Source: Porphyra umbilicalis | Taxonomy: Eukaryota; Rhodophyta; Bangiophyceae; Bangiales; Bangiaceae | NCBI GenBank assembly: GCA_002049455.2 | Contig: KV918772.1 | Location: forward strand, 462,062-526,061 | Reading direction: 5' to 3' | Length of the DNA stretch: 64,000 nucleotides | In this document: positions 45,025 to 55,999 of the stretch, one piece after another | Layout: every line of letters begins with the position of its first letter | Position numbering within the stretch: position 1 is the first letter of the stretch | Program-made: the position numbers and the translations under genes | The notes under the pieces: generated by a model | What the model was told of the DNA's origin: nothing | Seen by the model: only the letters and a program-made list of their open reading frames with translations | The model's database searches: none

Positions 45025-46140
45025 CCCGCCGCCGCCCCCACCGCCGCCGCCGCCGCCGCCCCCGCCGCCGTCGCCGCTGCCGCCTTCGCAGCCGCCGTAG
45101 CAGCCGCCGCCACAGCTGCTTCCTCCGCCGCTGTTGACCGCCACTGACGCTGCCCACTGCGCTGGGGCGGCGTCGAGGCTGTCGGCGAGTGCAGGTGCGG
45201 CGGCGGGAGGGTACGCGACGGCTGCACAGCGGCGGCCGCCGCGGGGGTCGGCACGGACGTGGAATGCAGCGCCAGCGGGCCGCCGCCGTCGCCTCCCCCG
45301 CCGCCGCCGCTGCCGCTGCCCTCAGCGCCGCCGCCGCCGCCGCTCCCGCCGCCGTCGCCGATGGCGCCGTCGCAGCCGCCGGTGCAGCTTCCGCCACAGC
45401 TGCTTCCTCCGCCGCCGTTGGCCGCCACCGACGCTGCAAACTGCGCTTGGGCGGCGTCGAGGCTGACGGCGAGTGCAGATGCGGCGGCAGGAGGGCAGGC
45501 GATGGCTGTACCGCGGCAGCCGCGGAGGGGGTCGGCACCGCTGAGAGAGGCAGCGGCAGCGGGCCGCCGCCGCCGCCACCGCCGCCACCGCCGCCGCTGC
45601 CGCCGCCATCACCGCCACCTCCGCCGCCACTGCCAACGCCGCCGCCGCGGCCGCTCCCGCCGCCGTCGCCGCTGCCGCCTTCGCAGCCGCCGTTGCGGCC
45701 GCCGCGACAGCTGCTTCCTCCGCCGCCATTGACCGCCACTGACGCTGTCCACTGCGCTTGGGCGGCGTCGAGGCTGTCTGCGAGGGCAGGTGCGGCGGCA
45801 GGAGGGCAGGCGATGGCTGCACCGCGGCAGCCACCGACGGGGTCGGCACGGAGGTGGCGGGCAGCGGCAGCGGGCCGCCGCCGCCGCCACCGCCGCCCCC
45901 GCCGCCGCTTCTGCCGCCGCCACAGCCGCCGCCGCCGCCGCCGCCCCCGCCGCCGCAGCCGCCACCGCCCCCGCCGCCGTCGCCGCTGCCGCCGTCGCAG
46001 CCGCCGGTGCAGGCGCCGCCGCAGGTGCTGCCGTCGGCTTCGCCGCACATGGCGCCGTTGGCCGCCAGCGACGCCTCCCACTGCGCTTGCGCAGTCCAGC
46101 TGGCGGCGAGCGCACGTGCGGCGGCGCGAGGGTATGCAGC
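44930..46140. repeat. Tandem ~300-bp array with CCG microsatellites
   Basis: About 3.3 units starting near 45129, 45413, 45728 and 46058 (spacing 284, 315 and 330 bp). Each has a conserved ~150-bp part (plus strand encodes ACCGACGCTG...; a TDAxHCAWAASRL-like phrase) followed by a (CCGCCN)n tract of variable length. Frames are open on both strands, so coding capacity cannot be judged. Confidence 0.7.
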
Positions 46141-47413
46141 GCCCGCGCCGCGGCGGCGAAACGGCGCCAGGCGACCATACTACAAAGATTGCTGGCTGTG
46201 GCGGCTCGGGAGCGCGGGTGGGGCAGGATTGCGGGTAGCAGCAGCGTGGACAGGGCGGCCTGCGGTAGGAAGGCACTCGTGCGAAGGGCCGCAAGATAAC
46301 TGCGCGTGCGAGCTTCGCAAGATCTTGTGGCTCGACACGCTGCCCATGGACCGTATTGATAAACGTGCTTCTGCCGATATCGCTCGCCACAAAAATCCCG
46401 CACAAACAATTTATTGCGACATGAGGTGCTGACGATGATACAGTCCAATGACATGGCGTCACTCAAAGAAGTTATGCAAGTCACGAACGTGCGGAAGGTC
46501 ATGCCATCCCTCACATGACGAAAACGACCAATTAAAACACCTGCATCTATTATCGATGCAAGGCTTTCAACTACATGTTTGATGATTAACATTGTCAGTA
46601 ACCCCATTGATTATCGTGGCTCTTGCAGATTCATGTCCGACAGTTGACGGACGCCAGCAGCTCACGTGACTACTTAAGCAACTTGAAGAACCAATCAGAC
46701 CACTGGTACGTACCATACATAGCGAGACTTGGCCCCCCGTCAATTTCGATCAACATGTCTGAGCCGTTCCATTGGTTCTCGCGGCGCTGTTTCAATGCCC
46801 ACCGAGGGCGAAAGACAGAAACTCACGCGGTCCCCGATGTACACTAATGAAGAACCAACCAGAACACGTGCATACATTTGACACTGCACAGCTCTGAACC
46901 GTGTCGTTGGTTAGCAGCATTTCGGCCTACCCTATTGGTTGCTGTGACGCAGTGTGTATGCCGTCGTCGAGTGGATGGCTGCGAATGAGATCTACGGCGG
47001 CGACAGCGGAACCCTCACAGAGCTGGGGGGTGGCGGTTTGTCACCCGAAGATCGTTCCCGGGGGGGGCGATCAAATGGGGCTATCTGTAGTGAACGATCA
47101 CGCATGGAGTACGGCGTCAGCGTACGGGTGGCGCGGTTCTTCGGACAAGCATTCCTTTCTCTTGCAATACATTCCGCACTTTATTGGACACGAACTCACG
47201 AAGATGATAAGAAGTGTACAAATCCACGTTTGAACCCAGTCATAGAGACGGCGGATTCGGATGACTCTGCGAGCTCAATACAAAGGCGATGGAATGTCCC
47301 CACTGATGCATCCAACCTGAGTCGCGGAGGGCTTTCTGGTGCTGCCCAGGTGGTCTCTGCCGGGCAGTGGACGTGACCGTCACCCAAGGCACCCCGGGCA
47401 GACCCACTCTAGG
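46141..47413. other. Intergenic, AT-richer
   Basis: No gene recognised. 46430-47300 has near-balanced composition and only short frames. The final part precedes the TATA-like box of the H3 gene. No transposon termini or repeats were detected. Confidence 0.35.
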
Positions 47414-47420
47414 TATATAG
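47414..47420 (+). promoter_or_regulatory. TATA box candidate of the H3 variant gene
   Basis: TATATAG, about 340 bases upstream of ATG 47758; the region between is C/T-rich and free of AT-rich alternatives. Position and isolation make it a reasonable core promoter, implying a leader of about 300 bases. Confidence 0.4.
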
Positions 47421-47757
47421 AGAAGCCCATCCCAGCCATCTCCTCTCGGCGTCATCCGGCAGCATCGTCTCTTCTGCCCGTCCCCTGCCCCATCCTTGCC
47501 CCGCCCACCTCCACCGGCGGTGCGACCTGTACCCGCCTCGCCGGCTGTGGTCTGCGGTTGACCTGTCCCCCCGGCACCCTGCCCCCGTTCCCCCCCCCCG
47601 CGCCCCCAGCCTCTACCGTTGGTAGGACCTGGCCCGGCCGCGCCGACTGTTGTCTGGCGTGGACCTGCCCCCCCCTCACCCGTTCTCAAATCCCCTCCTC
47701 CTGCCCCCTCGCTCCTATTCCACCCGTGGCGGCTACCACAACTGCGCCGCGCCAGCC

Positions 47758-48171
47758 ATGGCGCGGACGAAGCAGACGGTGCGGCGGTCCACTGGCGGAA
47801 AGCCCCCGGCTTCTCTGGCCAGGGCTGCCGCCAGGCGGGCGACCAGGTCCAAGGCTGTTGGCAAGGCCGCAGTCATGCGCCGTTACCGGCCTAGGACGGT
47901 CGCCCTGCGGGTCTTCCGCAACTTCGAGCGCTCGGGCGAGCTGCTTATCAGCAAGCTGCCCTTCCAGCGCCTGGTGCGCGAGATCGCGCAGGAGTACACC
48001 AACTCTTCTCGCTTGTCGGCGTCAGCTGTACTGGCGCTGCAGGAGGCGTGCGAGGCCTACCTGGTGGGCCTCTTCCAGGACGCCCAACTGTACGCCATCC
48101 ACGGCAAGCGTGTGACTGTCATGTCAAAGGACATACAGCTTGCTCGCCGCATCCGCGGCAAGCGGGCGTAG
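47758..48171 (+). CDS. Histone H3 variant lacking K9, K27 and K36
   Basis: A 137-residue single-exon H3. The tip is [14 protein letters not shown], so K4, S10 and K14 remain but K9 is Arg. The second ARKS-type motif reads ARRA, so K27 is Arg and S28 is Ala. K18 and K23 positions are Ser and Arg; the K36/K37 segment is replaced (AAVMRRYRP, one residue longer than canonical). K56 is Arg (RNFERSGE) and K79 is Thr (EYTNSS). The core is otherwise well conserved ([50 protein letters not shown]). Met 47758 is chosen since it begins the canonical tip; upstream in-frame codons are not H3-like. The stop is TAG. It could replace H3 in nucleosomes that cannot carry K9/K27/K36 methylation; this is inference from residues. 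Length and fold exclude a simple pseudogene. Confidence 0.95.
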   Translation: MARTKQTVRRSTGGKPPASLARAAARRATRSKAVGKAAVMRRYRPRTVALRVFRNFERSGELLISKLPFQRLVREIAQEYTNSSRLSASAVLALQEACEAYLVGLFQDAQLYAIHGKRVTVMSKDIQLARRIRGKRA

Positions 48172-48297
48172 CTCTTCCTTTGGGGAGATGTGCGTGCGTT
48201 GAGTTTAGTACATTCGTTAATTTTTGTGAGAGACGTGGCGCTCGAGTGGGATGGAGAGGAGGCAGGAGGTGGGACATAGGCGCAAAAAAATAGAAAA

Positions 48298-48303
48298 AAT
48301 AAA
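48298..48303 (+). terminator. AATAAA polyadenylation signal candidate
   Basis: AATAAA in a local A-rich stretch, 127 bases after the H3 stop codon, in an otherwise GC-rich region. It is the expected position for a polyadenylated, replication-independent type H3 transcript. Confidence 0.45.
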
Positions 48304-50439
48304 CGTCGAGCAAACCTGCGGCTCTCACACACGCGTCGCCGCCCATGCGAAGCAGCAGGCCAGCCACCGCCGGCGCGTCCTGCCGTCAGCGCCGACGCCG
48401 GCGGCCACCGCCGCGTGGAGCCCGGCGGCGGCGGCGGTCGCGGCGGCGGCCGACGGGCGGCGGCCGTGGCGGTGGCGGCGGCGGCCGACGGGCGGCAGCC
48501 GCGGCGGTGGCGGCGGCGGCCACCGCACGGGCGGCGCACGCGGGCGGCGGGGCGCCCGTCCACCCGCGGCGGCAGTGCCGGCGGCGGTGACGCGGGCGTC
48601 GCCGGCGACCCGTCGGTCGGCCGCCCGGCCAGCCGGCCAACGGCCGCGACGTGGCGGTAGAAGCGCTGTCGATGCCACGATGCTGGGGCGGCTCCCCTTT
48701 TCCCCCCCCCACCCCCCCCACGGCGCGACGGCCGCCCCACCGCCCGCACTGGTGCGGCTGCTACCGCCGGCGGCGGCAGCGGCAGTCATGGCCCGCCGCG
48801 TCGTCTACGCCGCAAGGGCCTTGCCCATGTCCGCGCCCTCGTCGGGCGTGGGCTTGGCCGCCGTCTGGGGTGCGGGGGCAGAGGCGCGGGGCACCGTGGG
48901 GTGCGTGCGGGCGCGCCAGCGCCGCCTACACCGCCGCCGCCACCTACACCGCCGCCGCCGCATACACCACAGCCTCCACTTCCACCGCCGCTGCCGCCCA
49001 CACCGCCGCCGCTGCCAGCGCCGCCGCCGCGGCTGCGGTTTGCGCGACGACCACAACTGTCCGCAAAGACAGCAACGGCGGCTGCCGCGGCAGCGCCGCC
49101 GTGCTGGGTGCGGGGGCAGTGGCGCGGGATGCCATGGGGTGGCCACGGGCGCATTACCACTGCCTACATCGCCGCCGTCGCCTACACCGCTCCCTCCACC
49201 TACAGCGCCGCCACCGCCAGCGCCGCCGCCGCGGCCGCGGTGTCCGCGTTGAACGCCGCTGCTCCCAACGACAGCCACGGCGGCGGCCGTGGCAGCACCG
49301 CCGCCGACGAACCGGTGGCAGCCACCGCCGTCGCCGCGGGCGAGGGCGCGTGGTCTACCTCCACAATCGAGCCCCCGCCGGGCACCGTCGCGCCACCTCG
49401 TCGGCCGCCGCCGCCTCGGCCGCGGCCGCAGCCGTGGTGGTGACTACGGCCATCGACATTGGCGCGGCGGCGCCAGCGTCGCCCTTCCCCCCTACGAGTG
49501 GCGTCTGGCGCGTCGCCATCGCCACCGCCATCCGCCGCCGCCGCCGAGATCGCCGCCGCCGGCCGGCGCTGCCGTCGGTGCCTGCCCGGAAGCGACGACG
49601 CCAAGCACCGCGGCGTTGGGCTGGGGGCCGTGTCGTCGGCACCGCCCCGCGGCGCCGACGAAGAGCTCAAACGCGTCGGGATGGCGGCCGTCCCGCCGCC
49701 GTCGCCTCGCGAGGCCGATGCTGAGCGCATAGGCCGCGGGCTGGCGGTCGTGCCGCCGCCGTCTCCCAGCAGGGCCGACGCACACCGCGCCAGCGGGGCG
49801 CCGAAGGCCGAGTCGCCATGGCCGCCCGGCAGCGCCACCACACGGATCGCGCCTGCGGCCGGCTGGTGGTCGACGGCAACAGCAGTGGCCGTCGGCTGGC
49901 GACAGCGCAGCGGCAAAGAGCGCCGCCAAGTCGGCGGGCGCCGCCGTCGCGGCGGGGGGGGGGGTACATGCGATCCTGGCGGCGAAGCAGCAGGGACGGT
50001 GGAACGCTCATGGAGGATAGGGGGAGGGGATGCGGCGGATCGGCGTCGGAGGGGCGGCACTCGCGCAGTGGTGATCAGCACGCGCCAAAGCGAAAATCCC
50101 CAGCGCCCTCCCGTCCCAATTGAACGGTGGCGTTGAGCTAAGAAGCACGGTGAAAAAGACATGTACATATGCTTGCGCCACAACATTTGCAAACGCGAGA
50201 CGGGCGTCTTAGGGGGGCTGTGCGGTCGATCACGCGACCAAAAATTTAAAGATACCAAAGCACTTCGAATACCACTCAGTGTTCGCAAAAACATATTTTA
50301 TTTCATTGTCGCACTGTCATGTTGGCCGTGTACATTCGATGAGTTGTATTGGCGCACACCGATCGCCATGCGTTCGGTTCTCGCTCCGAAGTCGAGGCTG
50401 CGCGCAAGTGCGGACGGGCGGCCCCCGCCGGGCAGCCCA
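48304..50439. other. GC-rich low-complexity region with internal duplications
   Basis: Frames are open on both strands, encoding Ala/Arg/Pro/Gly-rich text without domains. 48860-49210 contains an imperfect duplication of about 230 bp (GTGCGGGGGCAG and GCCTACACCGCC blocks recur). 49600-49790 has three ~60-bp imperfect units encoding a PPPSPREADAER-like phrase. From 50140 to 50340 the sequence is AT-richer and free of frames. No gene can be supported. Confidence 0.35.
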
Positions 50440-51700
50440 GCTCGCCCGAGGCTGCGTCTGCCTACCTGTTGACCGCCGCCGTCGGCCCGGCGCAGGCGCC
50501 GCGCTCCCATCGCCCGCGGCTGCGTTTGTCCGCCTGTTGCCCCCCGCCGTCGCCTGCGAGCTGGCGCCGCGCTCCCTTCGCCCGCAGCAGCCGCTGCGCG
50601 TCGGCTGCCCGCCGCCGTCGACGCCGCGCCGGCGCCGCGCTCCTCTTGCCCGCGGCTGCGTCTCCCCGTCTGTTTCCCCTCCGCCATCGCCCCCGAGCTG
50701 GCGCCGCGCTCCCTTCGCCCGCAGCTGCCGCTGCGCGTCTGCTGCCCGCCGCCGTTGGAGCCGCGCAGGCGCCGCGCTCCCCTCGCCCGCGGCTGCGTCT
50801 CCCCGTCTGTTGCAGGGGCTAATGATTCTGCCAAATTTGTGACCACTCAGATATACTCAACACCAGCATTTTTTGAATCAGAGAAGACTTTTGTCCCAAT
50901 TTCTTGAATACGGATAAGATACATATTCGCAGACGATACAAGAACGATATGAATAAGAATGCGGACTCTATCCAGAATATATCAGATTATTGAACAAATA
51001 TGTTCGACATGATGTACTTTCGAGTCGTGCTGCCAATAAAAAACAAAGAGCGGGTTGTCCTGCAAGTTGTCCTGCACTTTTGTGAACGCGGCCCACGCCA
51101 GACCAACACCAGCAGTGAGCGTGCGACGAACAATGTGAGGCCAGCGGCTTCGGCTTTGGTGTCCATCTTGGTATCTCGGTTGGCCTTTTGTCTTGGTACT
51201 CGTTCTGATGCTAGTGGGCCTTTGATGGGGATCCACGCGCGACGATTGTTACAACTGGTTACTGTCGACGATCGGCCCTGAATTTACGCACTACTGTTCA
51301 GCACTTTTAGAACATGTACCTGCGTCTTTTGTTTCTTCTTTGAGCATCGTGAGGCCCCAGGCAAGTAAAGTTTCCTGAGGCAGTTGAATGCCTGCATCCC
51401 ACGCAGGCTAAGTCATTGGACTTGCGTTTATCCTCTTTGGAGCCCTTAAATGGAGGTACCATTCAGATCAGAGTATGTAAAATCGGGCTCGTTATTTTTG
51501 AATATGAGTATATCCGAGTATATCTATCCATTATATCAGAGTGCCATTTATTCATGAAAGCCCCTGGTCTGTTGCCCCCCGCCGTCGCCTCGGTGCTGGC
51601 GCCGCGCTCCCTTCGCCCGCGGCTGCCGCTGCTCGCCTGGTGCGCTCCGCTGTCGCCCCCCTCGCTGACGCCGCGCTCCCCTCGCCCGCGAGTTTTGCGT
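50440..51700. repeat. GC-rich minisatellite split by a MITE
   Basis: Degenerate units of roughly 60-70 bp containing GCGCCGCGCTCCCTTCGCCC and CGTCTGTTGCCCC-like blocks run from 50440 to 50812 and resume at 51575-51700. The gap is exactly the 754-bp insertion described separately. Unit boundaries are approximate. Confidence 0.7.
50813..51566. mobile_element. hAT-type MITE, 754 bp, inside a minisatellite
   Basis: Termini CAGGGGCT at both ends (right end as reverse complement), flanked by a perfect 8-bp duplication GTCTGTTG (50805-50812 and 51567-51574). The interior is AT-rich with TATCC and ATATC motifs and has no transposase. Beyond the first 8 bases the termini differ from those of the other two hAT-type MITEs, so it is a distinct family. 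Confidence 0.85.
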
Positions 51701-51988
51701 TGCCGTGGGCCGGGGTTTAGCGACGCTGGCGACCAGGCGGGGCGTATGGCGGAGGGGGAGGCGAGAGTTGGCGGAGACGGGTTGGTGTTGGACTCTGCGA
51801 CGCGCGAGGCGTTGGGCTTGTGGAGGGGCGGCAGCACAAAGCGGAGACACCGCACGACTGCGTGTGGTCCGTCGCTGGTCGCTTGCCGCAGTCGTAGGTT
51901 GACTGTGTGCACCGAGAAAGGCATAAGTATAGGAAGAATAATCCGAAGAGGGATAAAAACAAAACCTTTCGTTGTCATCGAGCTGCTG
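51567..51988. other. Remainder of minisatellite and spacer
   Basis: The first part continues the GC-rich minisatellite. The rest is a short spacer with no domain-bearing frame on either strand. Confidence 0.35.
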
Positions 51989-53599
51989 CTACATTTGACA
52001 AAGCACAAAGCAATACACAGTCGCGACGCTAATCATTGTCCGTAGTGGTGGTGCTGATCGTGTCAGACTCGATACTTTGGTCAAGGCCGCGAATTGTATC
52101 CAGCTGCTTGTTGAGAGCCGCAGAAGCGGCGCGCGGCTTCGCGGCTTGCGACTTGCGGCCACGCTGGTTGTCGCCTCCCCGTTGCCGCGCGCCGGCGGCG
52201 CCGCCGGCGACTTTGCCTCCGCCGCCAGAGCCGTTGCAGCAGCAGTATCTGCTGCCACACGCGCCGCCAGCGGGTCCCCCCCCGGCGGCGCGTTAGCTCC
52301 GGCGGCAGAGCCGGACGCCGGCGGCGCCGACGACGACGCGTCAGCCGCGAGAGTCGTGACTGCCATGGCGGCCACGCCGTCGCCAACTTCCACAACATGG
52401 ATCTTCTTAGCAGCACTGCGCGACGGCGGCGCAGGCGTGGGAGCCGGTGCAGGGGGCGCCGCAAGGCCAGCAGCTTGCATCAACTTTGATCATAACAGCT
52501 TGCCGGTACTGGGCCGCCGCGGGCGTGTGTCGCATCACGGGAGAGTCAAAAAAGCAAAGCGCAGTGCGATCTTGCTGCGCAACGGTCAACTTGTCCACCG
52601 CCGCCGTGCTCGCCTTGACCTGCTTCTCCATTCCGGCGTGCTCCCGCTCTCGCCGTCCTCGTCTGAAGAGTCACCCAGGTCCACATTCGCGTCGTCCGCC
52701 GTGTTGGCCGCGTCGCTGAACTTGTCAGATGTGCGCAAAACGCGCCAGCACCCCACCCACTTGCAGTGTGCCAGTTTGGCTTTGCGTTTGGCCGTCTTGC
52801 CCTTGCGCTTGTCCTTCTCCCGGTCGCTGCCGATGGACTCGTAGATGTCCAGCGAGCAGTACCGCGCGACCGCATCGCTGATGATGTCCTTCTCCGTCAG
52901 GTTCCCGGTATTTTGCATATTCTTGACCGCCAGGTAGTGAGAAGCAAACGAGCTCACCCCCTTCCGGATCTTCTTGAACTGCTTCTCCAACGCACCCACG
53001 TTGCGCTTGACGCGCAGGGGCCCCTTCTTGGTCATCAGGTCCGTCCACTTCTCGTGCACAGCCGCCCACAGCTGGTCCTTGGAGCGACCAGTGGTGCTCA
53101 CAAGGTCCTCGCTCACATTTAGGTAGGCTCTACACAACGGCACGCGGTCCTCGTGCGTTCATCCCAGGCTGGAGCCCATGGACTTGGAGAGGTTGTAGTT
53201 CACTTCTGGAACGGCGACGTCAGGTAGAGAGGGGCCTGCTGGGGAGGCTGGGGGGGAGCAGGCACCAGCGCAAACATCGAGGGGGGCGGGGCTTGGTGGC
53301 CACCTACCACGTACAGAGGCTGGCGAGCTGCCTTCAGCGGCATCGGCTGCGGCGTCGGCTGCGGGGCTGGGTGGCTCCTGACCACGTACAGAGGTTGGCG
53401 CGCTGGCTCCTGCGGCGTCGGCTGCAGCGAGGGCTGCGGCGGCGCGGGCAACAACATCAACGGCAAAGGCGTGCTCTGCGGCTGCCTCGTCGTCAACGCC
53501 CACTGGTACGCGTGCCCGCCGTGTGGCTTGGCGAGAGACTCGCCGCTCCAGAATGCCGGACGGTGGCACACCGGGCACGGCGGCGGCCGCCACGCGCAA
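51989..53599 (-). pseudogene. Myb/SANT-like protein (Harbinger ORF1 type), decayed
   Basis: The core (53143-52830) reads CRAYLNVSEDLVSTTGRSKDQ, with Trp, Phe and Arg residues spaced like the trihelix/Myb-SANT domain of plant Harbinger ORF1 proteins (LWAAVHEKWTDLM, VGALEKQFKKIRKGVSSFA, KDIISDAVARY). In those elements the protein recruits the transposase to the termini. A TGA at 53159-53161 falls exactly where the family has a Trp; the same frame continues upstream to about 53599 with a Ser/Pro/Ala-rich N-terminus. Downstream of a Lys-rich and acidic linker the reading jumps frame twice (EKQVKASTAAVDKLTVAQQD from 52631; QAAGLAAPPAPAP and AKKIHVVEVGDGVAAMAV from 52483). It is a decayed or spliced partner gene. 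The transposase relic lies 9 kb away on the other strand, so they may be parts of different elements. Confidence 0.55.
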
Positions 53600-55980
53600 G
53601 ACCAGCTACCGGTGGGGTCGTACCATCGGTTGGCCACGGCTTGCCCGCGCTCGCGTACCCGTGGGTGGACGAGGACGGGGGTGGCGGCGGCCAAAAGCCG
53701 TACGAGCGCCGGTGATCGTCGACCGGTGGCTCCGGCGGCCAGCACCTTGGGTCGTCAAACGGGCCCGCCGGACGTCGCGGGGGGCTCCAGCGAGGGAATC
53801 TGTGTCCGGGACCCGCCGGTCGTCGCGGAGGGCTGCACCGTCGAGGGCCCCGTGGGGTCCCAGCTGGTTCTCGCTGCGGGCTCCACCAAGGGGGGGGGGG
53901 GGCCCTGTGAGAAGCCCGCCGGGCGTCGAGGGGGGCTGTGCCAAGGGGGCCCGCTTGGCGGGCCCGCTGGTCGACGAGGCGGGCTCCACCGGCGGGGATA
54001 CTCGCCGCCGGCTTGAGGGTGATAACGCCCGTCGTCGTCGACGCGTCGACGAACACGTCGGTCTTCAGGATCGGCGTGGTCGGCGTCAGTTCCGAGGCGG
54101 CGGGGGTGAGGAGGGCAGGGCCGTCGGTGTGTGGCAGGAGGCCGGCCGCCGTGATTAAGCGGCCGGCCAACACCCCGGCCCGCGGGAGGGGGGCGGGAGT
54201 TATTGCAGGGAGGGAAGGGCCCGAAAGCGCGGGGCGGTGGAGGGGGAGGCGAGTACATGGCTCCGTCCTCCGTGGGACCAGCAAAGCTGGGGGACCCGAG
54301 GCGGGAAGGGCGGCAGGGTGGAGCGCACCGTTCAGCAGGTGGGCGGGGGGGGGGGGGGGCGTCCGTGGTGCCGTGGTCACACGGCCCCGCGCAGGTGCAA
54401 GGCGGAGAGGACGGGATGGCAGCGCGACCGTGGCGATGCCGCTGCGCTCGGCGTCTTTGCGTGTCGTTGGCGCCCTTCACACGCGTCATGAGCGCGGTTA
54501 CAGAGGGCGGGAGGGGTGGGCGCTGTGGGTGGAGGGGAGGGGTGGGCGGGATGGCGGGCGGCGCGCGCGCGCTGCACAGACGTCCCACCACACCGGCGCG
54601 ATTGCGCACAAAGAGGAGACGCGTCCCCGTCGCCCGCCCATTCCCACCTGCCGTCCGACGGCGGGTGAACGAGGGTGGGAGGACTGCGTCAGCCTGGCCC
54701 GCCCCGCAGGAGACCTGGCTTCAAAAACCTGGTCACGGTTGAGAACCGACCAGCGCCCATGCGTCTCGTCGTGCCACAAGGAGCCGGTCCACAGAGGCTC
54801 CGTGCCCGCCCGATAAAATGTAAACGAGCGGGTGGGACGAGCCGGAGAGACCCGCCACCGCAGCCTGACAGCGCAGACCCGTTTACAGGCGGGAATCAGA
54901 CGCCCCCACGCCACACACGTAGGACGGCTGGGGGGTCGAGCGGCACGCGTCGGACTGACACACCGGGCGTGGCACACGTCGGACGGCTGAGGTGCCGCAA
55001 GGCGGCCCCTGTCGAGTCGCGGCGCTGAATGCAGTCACGCCTCCAGAGCCAGCGAGGGCGTTAGCGCGGCGGCCGTTCCAACGTCAAAAGATGACCAGTT
55101 GGTCACGTGACCGGCTGGCCATCCGTTATGAGGCGTCGCCGTGTCCACTTAATGCGCAAAGCGCTTCGCACCGCTCCAGTGGTCCACTCACGCACGATTT
55201 CATCCGATGACGCGACCCAGGTTCAACCGAGCATTGTGCAAGTAGCACCGAAATCGACAGTTTGTGGCGTCGACTAGTTCCCAAAAGTGCAGCTTTTGAG
55301 AAAAGTGATGCCATCCAGGAAGACAGATTGGTTCGATTCACTGGTTCAGCCAATGACTGCACTTCCCTCCAAACTGGGTGCTTTCAAAACAGCTCCCGAG
55401 AGTGTCAACGGCAACGACATCACTGTGTGGCGGTATGAAATTCCCAGAATAAGTGAGATCTTTTCTTTCATTATAAATAAGGAGGAGTTATTTCGGTTCG
55501 ACCGCATCCAACTCTGCCGACTATCCTGCGGAAGATTCCTGAAAATGTGTCGAACAATCGCGAATATTATCTTCCCAATCCGCTCGAGTCGTCCTGCAGA
55601 TCGTATTTGGAACTTACCTGGTCCGATCCGTTAATCAGTCTTGTCTTGAATGGCGGATGGTCCTGAGATCAGACCAGGAACTGTTTTCCAGATAGTTTCC
55701 AGGACTGTTCCGCAGCGTATCTCGTGGCATGGCCACTGGACCAAACGACAAACAAATCCGTGCGCGCGTTGGACCGACTGGTCTAGCGTTCGAACAAGAT
55801 CCGATCTCCATCCTGTACCCGTAGAATGAGTACGCGGACGGGTTCCAGACTGTCTTCAGAGCCAGGCAACAGCCTCGACGAGAGATAACAGTGTCGTCAC
55901 GCGATAAGCGCATACCCAGGAGAAGTTCAGAACTACGTCGGTGCCCGACATGACAGACAAAGCGCAGGGATAGCTGAGAA
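53600..55980. other. Intergenic, GC-rich then AT-richer
   Basis: 53740-53990 holds about four imperfect units with GGGCCCGCCGG and CGAGGCGGGCTCCACC-like blocks; on the minus strand they encode an SPPRRPAGP-type repeat. No gene is supported from 54000 to 55030 despite open GC-rich frames. 55250-55980 is AT-richer with short frames only and leads into the satellite. Confidence 0.35.
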
Positions 55981-55999
55981 TACGTCCTGCAGATAAAGC

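Noticed and set aside
45609-46607. Minus-strand 332-codon frame over the 300-bp array
   Set aside because: The N-terminal part overlaps AT-rich intergenic sequence and the rest is Ala/Arg repeat text; no evidence favours it over the other open frames.
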